Positions 1 to 10,357 of a stretch of DNA of 64,000 bases are shown piece after piece (within the stretch, counting starts at the first letter, position 1; each line of letters opens with the position of its first letter). A program made the translations under genes and the position numbers. The stretch is from Siderastrea radians (taxonomy: Eukaryota; Cnidaria; Anthozoa; Scleractinia; Rhizangiidae): assembly GCA_964017195.1 (NCBI GenBank), contig OZ024887.1, positions 9,789,660-9,853,659 on the forward strand, written 5' to 3'. A model generated the notes under the pieces. That model was given only the letters and a program-made list of their open reading frames with translations, ran no database searches and was not told the origin of the DNA.

Positions 1-904
1 AGCAGTTGAGAGTGTCAATAGTATTTTTTTTTTCGCAAAAGTATTTTTCTCTGTTACTATTATATTGAGTCTAAAAGTATGACAGTGTTTTTAAAATTTA
101 TTTGCAGGGTGGGTGGTTGGATAAGAAGTAGTTTTCCGTGAAGTTAATTTATTTTTGGCCACCTAATGTTCCCCGTGAAGTTTAAGCAGGTATATGTCGA
201 TGTCCTAACGAGCGAAAATGATTTGGCTGCTATGAAATAACCTTTCGTTTACAGAGAATTTCATTACTTTCTTAACTAACTATTGCTTGTGAAACATATT
301 TGTGTGGGTTATTTTTCCGTAGTATGTGATAATAGCTGACTTGGTAATAAAGCAGTTTTCAATTGAGTGTCAAAAGTATAATTCTCGCTTGTTTCGGTTT
401 TCCTTGAACTCTCTCTGTGATTGGCTAAAACAAACTCGCGCTGAGTAACACCAAAGCCAATTACGTCTTTGTCGCCAGGATATTTCCCGCCGCTTTATGA
501 CTCGAGTACTTGGGTACTTTTGGGGTTTGTTATGATTGACGCGGATCTCTTTGGTTTGTTCTTTCATTATGTCAATAATTAGAAAGGTAAATATAGCTTT
601 CCAATCTTTTATTTGCTCAATTATCAGTGTTAGTAAAAAGCAAAAAGAATGCTATCACTATTAAAATATTCAGATGAAACTCTAGCTATCGAAAACTTGC
701 CTTGGTTGTTTAGAGAGTGTTGTTCAAAGATGTTATCAGGGAATAAAAAGTAAGAACAATGGTGCTAAGAATTGACTCCAAAACGTCGCTCCGTTTTGGG
801 GCTTGAGGAGAGCGGGCCGCTGTACACAAGCTACGAAAAGTCATTTCCAGATTCAAGCTTACCCTATAGCTGCCCTTGTTCCGATACTAGCCTTGTCAGA
901 AAAT
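1..904. other. No gene recognised
   Basis: This AT-rich stretch has only short chance open frames and no recognisable domain, splice-bounded exon or terminal-inverted-repeat element. Confidence 0.5.
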
Positions 905-1100
905 GTGTCGACAAGAAGTGGTGAATTTATCTGAACAGGGCCGCCACTTTCTTAATCTTACGTGCATATGATTCGCCATAGAAAAATACTAGAAGGGTCA
1001 TCTTAGCGAAAAGGGTTCATTTCTTTTCTGCTGGTTCACAGCTGCAAGTCCCCATAAAAGGATCTCTCGTGGTGGGATGTCACCGTCGTTGAGCTGCTAG
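905..1100 (+). repeat. Dispersed repeat A, copy 1
   Basis: This stretch is similar in the same orientation to 6327-6500. Shared blocks include 'gacaagaagtgg', 'ccccataaaagga' and 'cggtgggatgtcacc' in the same order and at similar spacing. No coding capacity is seen. It is probably a fragment of a non-autonomous mobile element; its ends are not resolved. Confidence 0.55.
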
Positions 1101-1339
1101 ATCAAGACGAAACAGTCCTCGACGAAACAGGAGATTGTTACTTTTAGATCTTAATTAACAGTTATGCTTTGTTTAGTCGATTTCCTGACGAACATATTTT
1201 ATTTTAAGAGTATTATCTTTTCAAAGAATTTTCATGAGTTCTTTTGTGAATTATTGCTAATGATAAACATTTTTAGTTTTTAGTAATGCATTTAGCTTAC
1301 TTTTAAAACAATCAAAGAACTTACCAAAGAAAAAACGAC

Positions 1340-1560
1340 TATCTTTGAAAAGTTGAGAACTGCTCTATCTCAAGGAAGATCTCCGATTTGTTCAGCTGAA
1401 TCAGACGTATTGTTTACACAGTAGCTTGTGAATACAGCCACCTCTTATCTCTTTGTCAGTCACCAGATATATAAACTACTCACAGGCTCGTATTCTCTTT
1501 GTGTGATATGATGTTTAAGCCGTATAACACTCGTATGAAACGACGGAAATTTATTCAGTG
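1340..1560 (+). repeat. Dispersed repeat B, copy 1
   Basis: This copy is the reverse complement of about 7255-7500. Shared words include 'gaatacagccacctcttatc', 'ggaagatctcc' and 'cacaggct'. It sits directly beside the (TAA)n tail of the LINE remnant. No protein domain is recognised. Confidence 0.6.
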
Positions 1561-1573
1561 CAAGTGGGAGTGT

Positions 1574-1587
1574 TAATAATAATAATG

Positions 1588-1684
<97 letters not shown>
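1574..1684. repeat. (TAA)n microsatellite, probable LINE 3' tail
   Basis: About 110 bp of almost pure TAA/AAT trinucleotides. Read on the minus strand it directly follows the end of the CR1/L2-like ORF remnant at 1685-2990. The simplest reading is that it is the expanded simple-repeat 3' tail of that retrotransposon. Confidence 0.85.
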
Positions 1685-1686
<2 letters not shown>

Positions 1687-2990
1687 ATTTTAGCAGGGCG
1701 CCCACTTCACCAATAGGTGCTCTTGCACATACTTAGAGAAATCAATTAAAAAACTAACTACAAAAGATCAAAAACTAATTACAAATGATTAAAAAGCGAA
1801 AGCTAGTTTAAAAATAAAAACAACAACAATTATAAAAATTATAAAAACTATTTAAAATTTAAGTTTGAGCTTAGATTTAAAATGAGATAAAAAAGAAGTG
1901 TCACGTGTGTCCTGAATTAAAGAGTTCCAACCCACGACGCTCTGATAAATAAAACGTTGTTTGCCCCAGTTTGTTCTTACAAGGGGAAGGTGAAAATCGT
2001 CTCCGAGAGCGCGTGCTGTAATTGTGGATAGAGCTGTTTCCAACAAAATGAAAATTGAAATCAATAAAACCATGCCAATACTTGAAAATTGTTGTACAGC
2101 GATGGAAACGGCGCCTGAGATGCAGTGGCGGCTTCCAACCTAGAGAATCAAGAGCTTCGCCATCGGTTGCGGAAGATTGCGGATGGTGATCAAGGATTAT
2201 CTTGGCAGCTTTGTTTTGGAGAGTCTGAAGATTTTCCATGAGGGTGGAGTTGTTCTTATCACCCCACACAATGTCACCACAATCAAACAAGGGAAGGACG
2301 AGACTGTTGTAAAGAGTTAGACGGACCTGGAGCGGTAACACGTGCTTTACTCGTCGCAGGACACCAAGGCGTTGATTAACTTTTTTAGTGATCGTAGAAA
2401 TGTGATCATGCCAGGTCATACTTTTCGCTCTAAGGAAGAGTCATTAATACGAAGAGAAAAATTCTGGAAAGTTTTCAGTTTCTGCGCACTACCGAATAAG
2501 ACAAATGTACATTTTTTTTTTCATTTAGGGTGAGGAGGCTGTCAAAAAACCACTTGCTGATTATCTGTAGATCGATATTTAGCTGGGCCTCCAGGGTAGC
2601 AGCATCCTTCGCTGAAGTGTAGATAACGGTATCGTCAGCGTATAACGTTAGATCGCGCTGTCGTAGGCATGATGGTAAATCATTAACGTAAATAAGAAAC
2701 AACAAAGGTTCCAGGATGCTCCCCTGTGGAACACCAACAGGTACAATCTTAGTAGAAGAATGTGCATTTCCAACAGCCGTAACTTGGCAACGGTTTGCGA
2801 GGTACGACTTAAACTATTCAACTGAGTGATTGGAAAAACCAATAGAGTAGAGTTTGTGGATGACTCGCTGATGGTCAACAGTGTCAAATGCTTTAGTCAG
2901 GTCCAGAAAAACCGCACCTGTGACAGATCCCTTGTCCATATTATTCAATATAGTATCGAAAAGAATTTATCGCAGACAAAGGAGGTTCAT
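1685..2990 (-). pseudogene. Decayed CR1/L2-like LINE reverse transcriptase
   Basis: Read on the minus strand, this is the C-terminal half of a non-LTR retrotransposon polymerase. Visible landmarks in order are a FLDLTKAFDTVDH block (RT motif A, near 2900), a PVGVPQGSILEPLLF block (near 2720), LTLYADDTVI (catalytic YADD, near 2640) and the C-terminal LINE region with LYNSLVLPLFDCGDIVW (near 2290). The frame is broken by an in-frame stop near 2815 (a Trp codon turned to TAG), a frameshift near 2420-2530 and another near 2070. The 5' part (endonuclease, N-terminal RT) is missing, as is usual for 5'-truncated copies. The (TAA)n run on its 3' side fits its tail. The superfamily is secure; the CR1/L2 assignment is by motif style only. 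It cannot make an active enzyme. Confidence 0.88.
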
Positions 2991-3050
2991 GCTACGTCAA
3001 TTTTAGTTGCATTAGCCATGAACTGGCATCATGCGGAGATGAAATGTTTT

Positions 3051-3713
3051 ATCTCAGGTATATTAAGGACTGGGTCTGCAAGTATCTGATCCAGAAAGTA
3101 ATGGGGGTGGTCTATCTTCGAAAGGAAACATGTGATAAGGATGAGAATTGGCTATGGCCTTTATCCTGTTGATATAGTATTTTTGACATTGACACTTCCA
3201 TGGCAACACATTGCGTGACCAATTAAGGTTTTACTTCCGGTTTTGTTCTTTAGGGCTTCGGCACACTAGGAAAAAATACGTTTACCTGGCATTTCCAGTG
3301 ATCGCATTTCTACCTTTATGAGGTACTTTCCAAATGTAACTGGAAAGGTGGTCTCCCTACCCTGGATGAGGGTCTTATGGCTATTGCGTGACAGCAAAAT
3401 CATCGCATTTCAATGACCACGTGACTTGGACACGCCTTCCAGTTAATTTAATGCAAGGAAAACTATTAAGACGTGATTTTGTAAGTTAGGTTTGTATAAG
3501 TTCTCCTGCATCTCGCCTAAAGAATAATATCGAAATTCAATACCTTAATTAGTCACGTGATCCCTATTGTGACAGCTGTTTATCAAAATGAGCCTTCGTA
3601 ACAAGTTTCATCTTTTTGCTTAATTTCGTGTCAATAGGTTGCATACTTGAAATAGACCACCCCCTTCATTTTTAATGTACCTCAAATGACCCAGTCCTTA
3701 ATATACCTGAGAT
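3051..3713. mobile_element. 0.66 kb element with ~62 bp terminal inverted repeats
   Basis: The left end (3051-3115) and right end (3652-3713) are reverse complements. The outer 26 bp match perfectly (starting atctcaggtatattaagg), as does an inner 13 bp block ending at ggtggtctat, with a diverged stretch between. There is no coding capacity inside, so it is a non-autonomous DNA transposon or MITE. The target-site duplication is not clear: runs of T flank both ends. The superfamily is therefore left open. Confidence 0.8.
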
Positions 3714-3824
3714 TTTCTATTTCCCCCGTTCTTAAGAGGAGTTTCCCAAAAATGTAGAATATAAGCGTAGGCACGCTTAGAATGACATTCTGTTAAGTGG
3801 CCTCAAAATAAGCATAGCATAACC

Positions 3825-4000
3825 GTTCATTTGAAAGCTGACCTTTGCTTCCTACCATGTTCTCACGGACGAAAAGACCCTTTCTACTCAATGAAAGCAT
3901 ATCAGACTCATTTCACCCGACATTCGTTCTTTCGAAAGCTGATCTCTGCTTCCTGTTGGGTTCTCCGAAAAGAAAAGACTTTCTTCATTCTGTCCTATGT
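3825..4000 (+). repeat. Imperfect ~101 bp direct repeat, two copies
   Basis: Copies start near 3825 and 3926 and share 'gaaagctga', 'ctgcttcct', 'gttctc' and 'gaaaaga' blocks in order. It is a diverged local tandem duplication with no evident function. Confidence 0.5.
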
Positions 4001-4030
4001 ATCTGTCTTTGATAAACCCAGACTGATCAG

Positions 4031-4245
4031 GGTGTATTAAAGGAGAAGGTCACTCCAGAAACGGTGTATTTTTTGAAATCGCCAATAAAAAGATAACACA
4101 AAGTTGAGTTACTGACGGTGGTTTAAGCTTCTAAAGTGCATCTGATCCCACTGAAATTCTTCTCCAAAGAGGGCCAAAATTCAACACTGCGCGCCGCCAT
4201 TTTGAATCGTACTTAGCAGCCTGGCCGCTTGTCCGTGACGTCAAA
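4031..4245 (+). other. Repeat-like non-coding stretch upstream of the SAM fragment
   Basis: There is no gene here. The sequence contains features such as 'gccgccattttga' and 'gtgacgtcaa' that recur in related form at 4920-5020, suggesting mobile-element-derived DNA. Confidence 0.35.
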
Positions 4246-4610
4246 ATGTACAACGACACCAGCGGTCGGGTAATGTGGGCTCTAAAAAATGAGTCCACGG
4301 CATCTTTTGGAACGAGTGGAGATTGCGAAAAGCTTCAGATCATGAATATGGATGAAGAAATTGAAAGAAGAAATGGGAGCGATAGTTTGCGTTGTGGTTT
4401 GAGTGTGTGGTTGAAATTAACTTTCTGGAGTATTCAGTGAGAATGATCGAGAATGGCTACAATGTCCTCGATCTGGTACGTTCAATGACAGTCGAGGATT
4501 TGGCTGAACTTACCAGTGATGTTGGATTAGATGCGAGGAAAGGCCATCTTTTACCTTACCAGACTACCCATAACCTAGGCCCATTAGTAGCGTACAAAAT
4601 GAATATGTAA
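4246..4610 (+). pseudogene. SAM-domain-like gene fragment
   Basis: The stretch from about 4392 reads as a sterile-alpha-motif-like segment: EYSVRMIENGYNVLDLVR, then a MTVEDLAEL block and a GLDARKGHLL block. This follows the usual SAM pattern of helix, 'ENGY', 'lt.eDL..l' and 'GHr..il'. The upstream frame from the ATG at 4246 (about 64 codons, with an acidic DEEIERR segment) is in a different frame and stops at 4440. This implies a frameshift near 4390 or a missing splice. SAM domains mediate protein-protein or protein-RNA contact. The surroundings look repeat-derived, so this may be a gene piece carried by a repeat rather than a live exon. The SAM call rests on pattern alone. Confidence 0.4.
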
Positions 4611-5440
4611 GGAAGGAGGGAGACAAAAACGGATTATTTTAAAACCTGGTCAGGAAGGGGTGAAGGTTAGCATGAGTCTTGTATTTAGTGTCATCCCTTA
4701 GACTTTTGTCGAGGACTCCTGTAAATTCATTTTGAAGTTTTGACTTTAGCTGGTCCAGTTGTGTCACCTAAACTTAGCAGTGTAACCGACATGAAAATTA
4801 AGTAGTTTGGGCGTATCTTAACAGCGTCATTTTCTGACAAATTTTAACCTTACCCTATGACCTTGCCCTACGTATCCGCCCAAAGAAACTTGAAGGGCAG
4901 ATAGTAAATCCAAAAATGTTTCGTTTGAGGTCCACAGCATAAGCTGATGACGTCATATGACGTAACAATTACGTCAAGTTCTAAAACGGCGGCCATCTTG
5001 GATCCGCCATCTTGGATTTCTTGATTTCCCAAACCCTTTGAAAATTGCCAAAATTGGCCATAAATAACTGCAATCAATAGAAAAACACGAAAATGATATT
5101 GAAATGTTAAAGTTACTTCAGAGAAGTTATATTTTTCAATGAAAAGGTGAAAATTTAAAATTCTGAAAAATTAGCCTGCCACAAAGTGGTTGCCATGGTA
5201 ACGTCAAACTTGATGGACAGGCACTTACTATGCCAAATTGTTGCCAGATAAAATTTTAGGCAAAGTCACCAAGTTTGGTGCGTTTAGCTTGCTTATGAAA
5301 AAAGATATAAAAGTCCAAAGTGAGTGCAAGCACAATGCCTCCCCCCCTCCCCCTGGTCTGAATAGGGTTAAGAATTGCCTTACAAAACCAAACGTTAAAA
5401 TTTTGAAAATTTATGTACCGTGTCGTCACGCAGGTAAAAT
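4611..5440. other. Repeat-derived non-coding region
   Basis: There is no credible gene. It holds a doubled 'gccatcttggat' motif near 4990-5020, a perfect RFX X-box-type palindrome at 5189-5202 and a C-rich tract near 5340-5353. The composition suggests fragments of non-autonomous elements. Confidence 0.4.
5189..5202. promoter_or_regulatory. Perfect X-box-like palindrome
   Basis: GTTGCCATGGTAAC is a 14 bp perfect palindrome matching the consensus recognised by RFX-family factors (GTNRCC, short spacer, RGYAAC). It sits in repeat-like DNA with no gene start within 300 bp, so a regulatory role is speculative. Confidence 0.25.
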
Positions 5441-6326
5441 CTAGTAAGATTAAACTACAACTTACAGTGGATTTGAGTTTGCTTAGATGACATGGCTTAT
5501 TTTCCAAATAAGAGACAACAAGCTTTTGAAAAAAAAATTATTAAGATAAGCCCCTATTTGCTTCTGAAAACCAAACACGTTCAATTTTCGTTTCTGGAAA
5601 AGGTAACACGCAAGCAATTATTCGCGATTCAATTTGAAGGGAATTCATTGAGAGAACTGCACGTTTTTCAAAAATTGCGGGAAAGCCAAAAAGAATATGA
5701 AGAATCAGTCAATTAAAAAATAATTCGGTAATTTACTTTACCATGGATTCCCAGAAGCCACAAAGTCAACAGTTCGAGTGATGTCTTTTAACGGCAGATT
5801 GTTCTTCAAAACAACCATCTGTCCTCAAATAATAATTTCTTCGTTTCAAGTTCTCTGAATTCAACTGTGTAAGCTGTCGCGTGTTCTTAAGGGCTTCTGC
5901 TTCCGAGTCTTCATTGCGATAAGGGGATACTACCGCCTACAAAACCGTGAAGGAAACGGTAACAGTCCGTTTCGAAATACTATCTGGCAGTGATAAAATA
6001 TCTTCTTTCTAGGAATGTATCCCATCAGCAAAACTGCTAAATCATCTCTGTACTCTAGAAGAGCTCCGACTGCCGCTTCTCGCTCTGGTTTGAAGATAAT
6101 TTCGCAATCTGCAACAAGTTCAAACTTTCTAACTTTTCGGTAGCACATCCTAACCAACTGAGAACACGTCAATTCCCGTGTGACATACTGTCTAAATAAA
6201 CTAATCAGAAAGTTGTGTCAGCCAGCGGCCGCACAAATAAAAAATGGGGGTCTTTATCGCAGGCGTTCCCTCCCCTTCTCCCCAGTCCCCCCATTTTTCC
6301 ACCCACGTTCTCGCTTCCCATACCTG
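5441..6326. other. No gene confirmed; two short open frames
   Basis: A 74-codon frame at 5492-5716 (+) and an 80-codon frame at 5930-6172 (-) are open. The second contains a natural-looking stretch, EREAAVGALLEYRDD, and could be an isolated exon or an old gene fragment, but no family is recognised. Neither has clear splice signals at both ends. The 6180-6326 stretch is C/T-rich. Confidence 0.3.
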
Positions 6327-6500
6327 ACAAGAAGTGGCGGATATCTTCAGGTAAAGATTTCTTAATGTTACGTAGATATGTAGATATAATTTTCTAGCTA
6401 GAAGGGTTAATTTCTTTCTTCAGTTTAAAAGCGCTGGTCCCCATAAAAGGAAATTTCGCGGTGGGATGTCACCACATTCGTTGAACGACTTAGGATGAAA
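6327..6500 (+). repeat. Dispersed repeat A, copy 2
   Basis: This is the second copy of the repeat at 905-1100, in the same orientation, sharing 'gacaagaagtgg', 'ccccataaaagga' and 'cggtgggatgtcacc'. The copies are diverged, so the duplication is old. Confidence 0.55.
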
Positions 6501-6520
6501 AGTTTACTTCGCTTTCGAAA

Positions 6521-6653
6521 TAGATGTTGTAGTTCAATTTTATCCTTGGTTCAATTTTTATTTTCCTTTGTTCTATTTTATGTAAATATATGATAATGAA
6601 TTTAAAAGAAAAGAAAAATTGACCCAAGGATAAAATAGAACTACAACATAGAT
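6521..6653. mobile_element. ~133 bp foldback element (MITE-like)
   Basis: The arms at 6521-6570 and 6600-6653 are near-perfect inverted repeats; the core word is 'gttgtagtt', then '.ttttatccttgg.tcaattttt'. The loop is short, about 30 bp. There is no coding capacity, as expected for a MITE or a solo hairpin of an inverted-repeat family. Confidence 0.75.
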
Positions 6654-7254
6654 ACCACCATTGTAATTGAAATGTTGAAAGAAAGAACCTAAGAATGCAA
6701 ACGTCTAGGAGGTCACTTTAACTTTTGATGTTTTTTTATGAAATTCTAAAACTTGGCCATTTAATTGAAAGCTGTTTAACAGTGTTGCTTGTTTGTCTGT
6801 AGTTTGGAAATAATTTCTCTTTTTTGTTTTAAACTTCGACACTCTTTGAAATGCAACTCATTCACTGGAAGATGAAAGAATTTCATTATAAAAGGAGAAG
6901 CTTCGAAGATGAAAGCACGTCTTATGAACAGCTGTAAAGGTATTTGTTACCAGTTAGTTACCAGCTTAGAGTGGTTGTTTTCATACAGAGACTGGTGTCG
7001 AACGCTGTTTTCATACACCCCAAAAAAGCCATTTAGGATAATTATATTCCTACGCCTTTTATTTAGAACACGCTAGAGATGAAGCCAGTGCTTTGATTTA
7101 TTTCTCATTGGGCCTTAGGAAGGTAATCTGGCTTATCTTAACAAAAAAAAATCTTTGACCCCGAAATCTTTGCCTCGGTGACCCAAATTTCCTTCTCGGT
7201 GACCCAAATTTCCTTTCTATAGAGCAAATTGCCCTGGGAAAATTCACCGGGGAA
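6654..7254. other. No gene recognised
   Basis: No gene is seen. A 20 bp block around 'cggtgacccaaatttcctt' occurs twice in tandem near 7175-7215. Confidence 0.4.
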
Positions 7255-7500
7255 TTAGCTCACTCTCACTCTTACACTCCACTGATTAAATTTCCACCAA
7301 TTTGCACGAGTCGGCTAGACGACTTATAAACATCTTATCACAAAGAGACTCCTAGCCTGTGAACAGTTTAAGGATCTATCGAATGACAAAGCGATAAGAG
7401 GTGGCTGTATTCAGTTTACAAGCTAGAGTAAGCTTTGAACAATACGACAACTGAAACAAATTGGAGATCTTCCATGAGATATAGCAGTTTTCAACTGAGT
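7255..7500 (-). repeat. Dispersed repeat B, copy 2 (inverted)
   Basis: This is the reverse complement of 1340-1560 with moderate divergence. It ends where the GIY-YIG retroelement remnant begins, so it may be part of, or a target for, that element. Confidence 0.6.
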
Positions 7501-8160
7501 GGCTATGATCAGAAGTTCCGAACGGAAGTGATACGATCAGCGTTGCACACCTGCAACCGTCTGATAGAGCTAGATGCGAGCGGTGAGAAACCTTCGTACA
7601 GACTAAGAGGGTAGAGACGGTTAGAGCGGACACAAGAAAATCGGATGAGTCGTGAAACCTGGTACAGAAAAGGTGATTTAAGCACAGTCATTTTCGTACC
7701 AGCAACGCCAAGGTCTCAGCTGAAACATCGATATATGAAAGAGATTAAGGAGACAGGGTTGAGATCAAGGTCGTCGAGCAGTAAGGTGTAACCCTCAAAA
7801 GAATTCTACAAAGAAAAAAGTGTCTTGTCGCAACACTTGTGTTACATGCGAGCTGGTATGTCAAGCTTGCAAGCATAAATACACTGGGGAAACATCGAGA
7901 AGTGCTTACACTCGCGGTAAAGAACACCGACATGCTCTGGAACAACGGGAGGAGAGTTCAGTGATGTGTAGACACTCCTGCGACAAACATGGAGGTTCTG
8001 TTCCAGACTCCGTCATGAATGTTACAGGAATATCCCATAGCGATGCAATGTTGAGACAGATCACAGAATCAGTCATGATACTCAAAAAATGAATGGAGCT
8101 ATGTCCGCATCCCAAGAACTCTTATCACGTTCTGAGAGAGAGGAAAACAAAAAAATGTAA
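7490..8160 (+). pseudogene. GIY-YIG-type retroelement C-terminus, broken
   Basis: The remnant starts with a segment reading EVIRSALHTCNRLIELDASG. It continues through VIFVPATPRSQLKHRYMKEI and then a cysteine-containing module with VCQACKHKYTGETSRSAYTR, a HDKHGG-like segment and SDAMLRQITESV. 'KYTGETSRSAYTRGKEH' corresponds to the Y-x-GxT...R...H core of GIY-YIG nucleases, the type found at the C-terminus of Penelope-like and related retroelements. There are at least two stops and two frame changes between 7500 and 7820; the last module is open at 7820-8092. The polymerase part is absent. It is non-functional. The GIY-YIG call is fairly secure; the element class is inferred. Confidence 0.7.
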
Positions 8161-8394
8161 CATTTGAGCAGAACTAGATTACTGTGTGTAATATTTTTTT
8201 ATTTCTTTTCTTATAATATTTATAGTATTTACCTGGTTACAGGAATTAGTTTTTGTGCATTGTTACATAAAGTAGGTTCAGATTCAAAACGAATGTGCCG
8301 ACCAACTAACGAGGTCTTTCGACGAAAACTAGTTTTATAGTTGCGTATGTAAATTAGTGTTTTATAAGTAAATGCAAATGAGGTTTTTCCTAAT
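8161..8394. other. No gene recognised
   Basis: AT-rich spacer between the GIY-YIG remnant and the L1/Tx1-like LINE. Confidence 0.4.
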
Positions 8395-8419
8395 CAAGAT
8401 GATGTAGAGTTCTCTTCGC

Positions 8420-8926
8420 TCGCCAGGTTGCATAGCTGACTTGGAACAGAGCCTGAAAGAAGAAGTAGAGCGGAACACAAATCTCGAGCAGTACACTAGA
8501 CGGGAGAATCTAAGATTTAATAACATCAAGGAAAGCGAAGAAGAAGATTGCAAAGAAGTTGTATACAACATCATCGAAAGGGATCTTGGCATAGACACCT
8601 CCGGAATCAGATTCCACGCAGTGCACCGCGTTGGCAAGAGAGATAGTAATAAGTGCAGACCTATCGTAGCAAGATTTGTTTGCCGAGAAGATCGAGACCA
8701 AGTATGGTTCAAGAGAGGTAAGATTAAAAATTCAAGAGTATACACAGATGCGTACATCACAGAAGATTACGCGAGAGCATTCCAAAAGGAACGGGAAATT
8801 TTAATCAAGGCTATGATGAAGGCTCGCAACGAACATAACTTGCCTGAGGCTAAAGTTAAAGGTCGATTTTTGTACATCAACGGCGAACGATTTGATTTCG
8901 AAAATGTACCTGAATATCTTAAGTAA
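8420..8926 (+). pseudogene. LINE ORF1 protein, C-terminal part
   Basis: An open frame of about 161 codons (first ATG-type start at 8441, readable from about 8420) contains LEQYTRRENLRFNNI, the hallmark joining the coiled coil to the RRM-like domain of L1-type ORF1 nucleic-acid-binding proteins. It is followed by a basic C-terminal domain (VHRVGKR, PIVARFVCREDRD, KVKGRFLYINGERFD). The N-terminal coiled-coil region is missing. In live elements this chaperone packages the RNA. The stop is at 8924-8926. Confidence 0.85.
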
Positions 8927-9504
8927 TCAGTATTCACAGCTCATTTACATCTATTTCTCGTCGCAAACATGCTGACACTCAGTAGATTTTCCTAATCGCA
9001 GTATCTCTGTAAATTTATCATACAATTGTTAAGAAACTTGCAAAATCTTCTCCTTCCTCTTTTTCTGTTCCCTCCTAACATTTATCAAAAAAACTCCCTC
9101 AAAATTTCTAATAAACTTCCAAATTGTCTCCTGATATGCAAAATTTAAATCTACTAAGGTGGCAGAAACCCTTTCAGCTTGGAATGTACTCAATCACCTA
9201 TAAATACTACCGGGACTACACCCCATTAAGGGCTTTTTATATGCAACTGTGTTTATGTTTTGTATTTACTGTTTATCAGCGTGAAAGTATTTCTGTATGT
9301 TATTATCTGTTTCTTTTATATTTTTGTTTTTGTCGTTTTCCAGTCTGTGTTATATTTTTCTTACATCTAATTAGCATTATGTTCCTCTTTCTCCAAAACA
9401 ACGTCTTTTGTCAACACCTTACTGTTAATTAGTTACCGATTCTTTTTTTACAATTAAGCACCTTCACCCGCAAAGTAACCGTAGTTAATTTAGAAATGCC
9501 AAAT

Positions 9505-10253
9505 GCATTTTCAAATATGCTCCCTTAATGTAAGGGGTCTGGGGGACAAGACAAAGGGGAGAGAGGTCTTCAATTGGCTCAAGGCTAAAAAGTTCTTTCT
9601 TCAATCTTTATGCTGCAAGAAGCCCACTGCGTAAAAGAGAACATTCCTATATATTTTAGCTGAATGGAGTTATCAAGGGCTTTTCGGCTGTTATTCAAGC
9701 TCCAAAGAAGGTGATTGTGTCCTTTTCAACAATAATTTTAATTTACAGATCCAAAAGGCCTTCTGCGATCCGGGGGACGCTTTATTGTATGCGATATCAA
9801 AGTCGAACAAATGAACATAACACTAGCAAACATTTACACCCCAAACAATGATGATCCCGTTTTCTTTCAGCGCTTCTTCGAACGACTTCAGGACTTTAAC
9901 GGTGATGAAATCATCATCGGCGGGGACTTGAACCTAGTGCTAGATATTAACAAGGACAAAAAAGGTAGGCTTGCCAAACGCACCAAAATTGTGCCAAAGT
10001 AGTGTAAGAGTATATGCACGTTTTAGATTTAGCCGATGCTTGGAGGACATTAAACCAGGAAGAACAGAAATACACTTGGCCCAGGAAAAACCCTGAAATA
10101 CACTGCCGTTTGGACTTTTTGCTCGTTAGTCAAACAATACTAAACAAAACAACGACTACCGATATCCTACCGGGATATAAAACAGACCACTCCTTGATAT
10201 CAATAACTATCTCACTACACTCAAACCCAAGAGGTCGGGGATCTGGAAGCTAA
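9505..10253 (+). pseudogene. LINE ORF2 AP-endonuclease domain, frameshifted
   Basis: Endonuclease blocks are recognisable in three frames: CSLNVRGLGDKTKGREV (near 9512), an LQEAHC-like site (near 9610), ANIYTPNNDD (near 9828), IIIGGDLNLVLD (catalytic D/N site, near 9920) and TDHSLISI (the SDH-type histidine motif, near 10185). Frame changes near 9600 and 9790 and a stop near 10001 disrupt it. This domain nicks target DNA for target-primed reverse transcription in active L1 elements. Confidence 0.85.
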
Positions 10254-10357
10254 ATACTTCCTTCTTATCGGAAGTTGATTACGTAAACCAAATAAACGCG
10301 CAAATTAAAGAAGTCCAAGAAGAGTACCAGGGCGAAAATTCGATAAATCCAGCTTTA

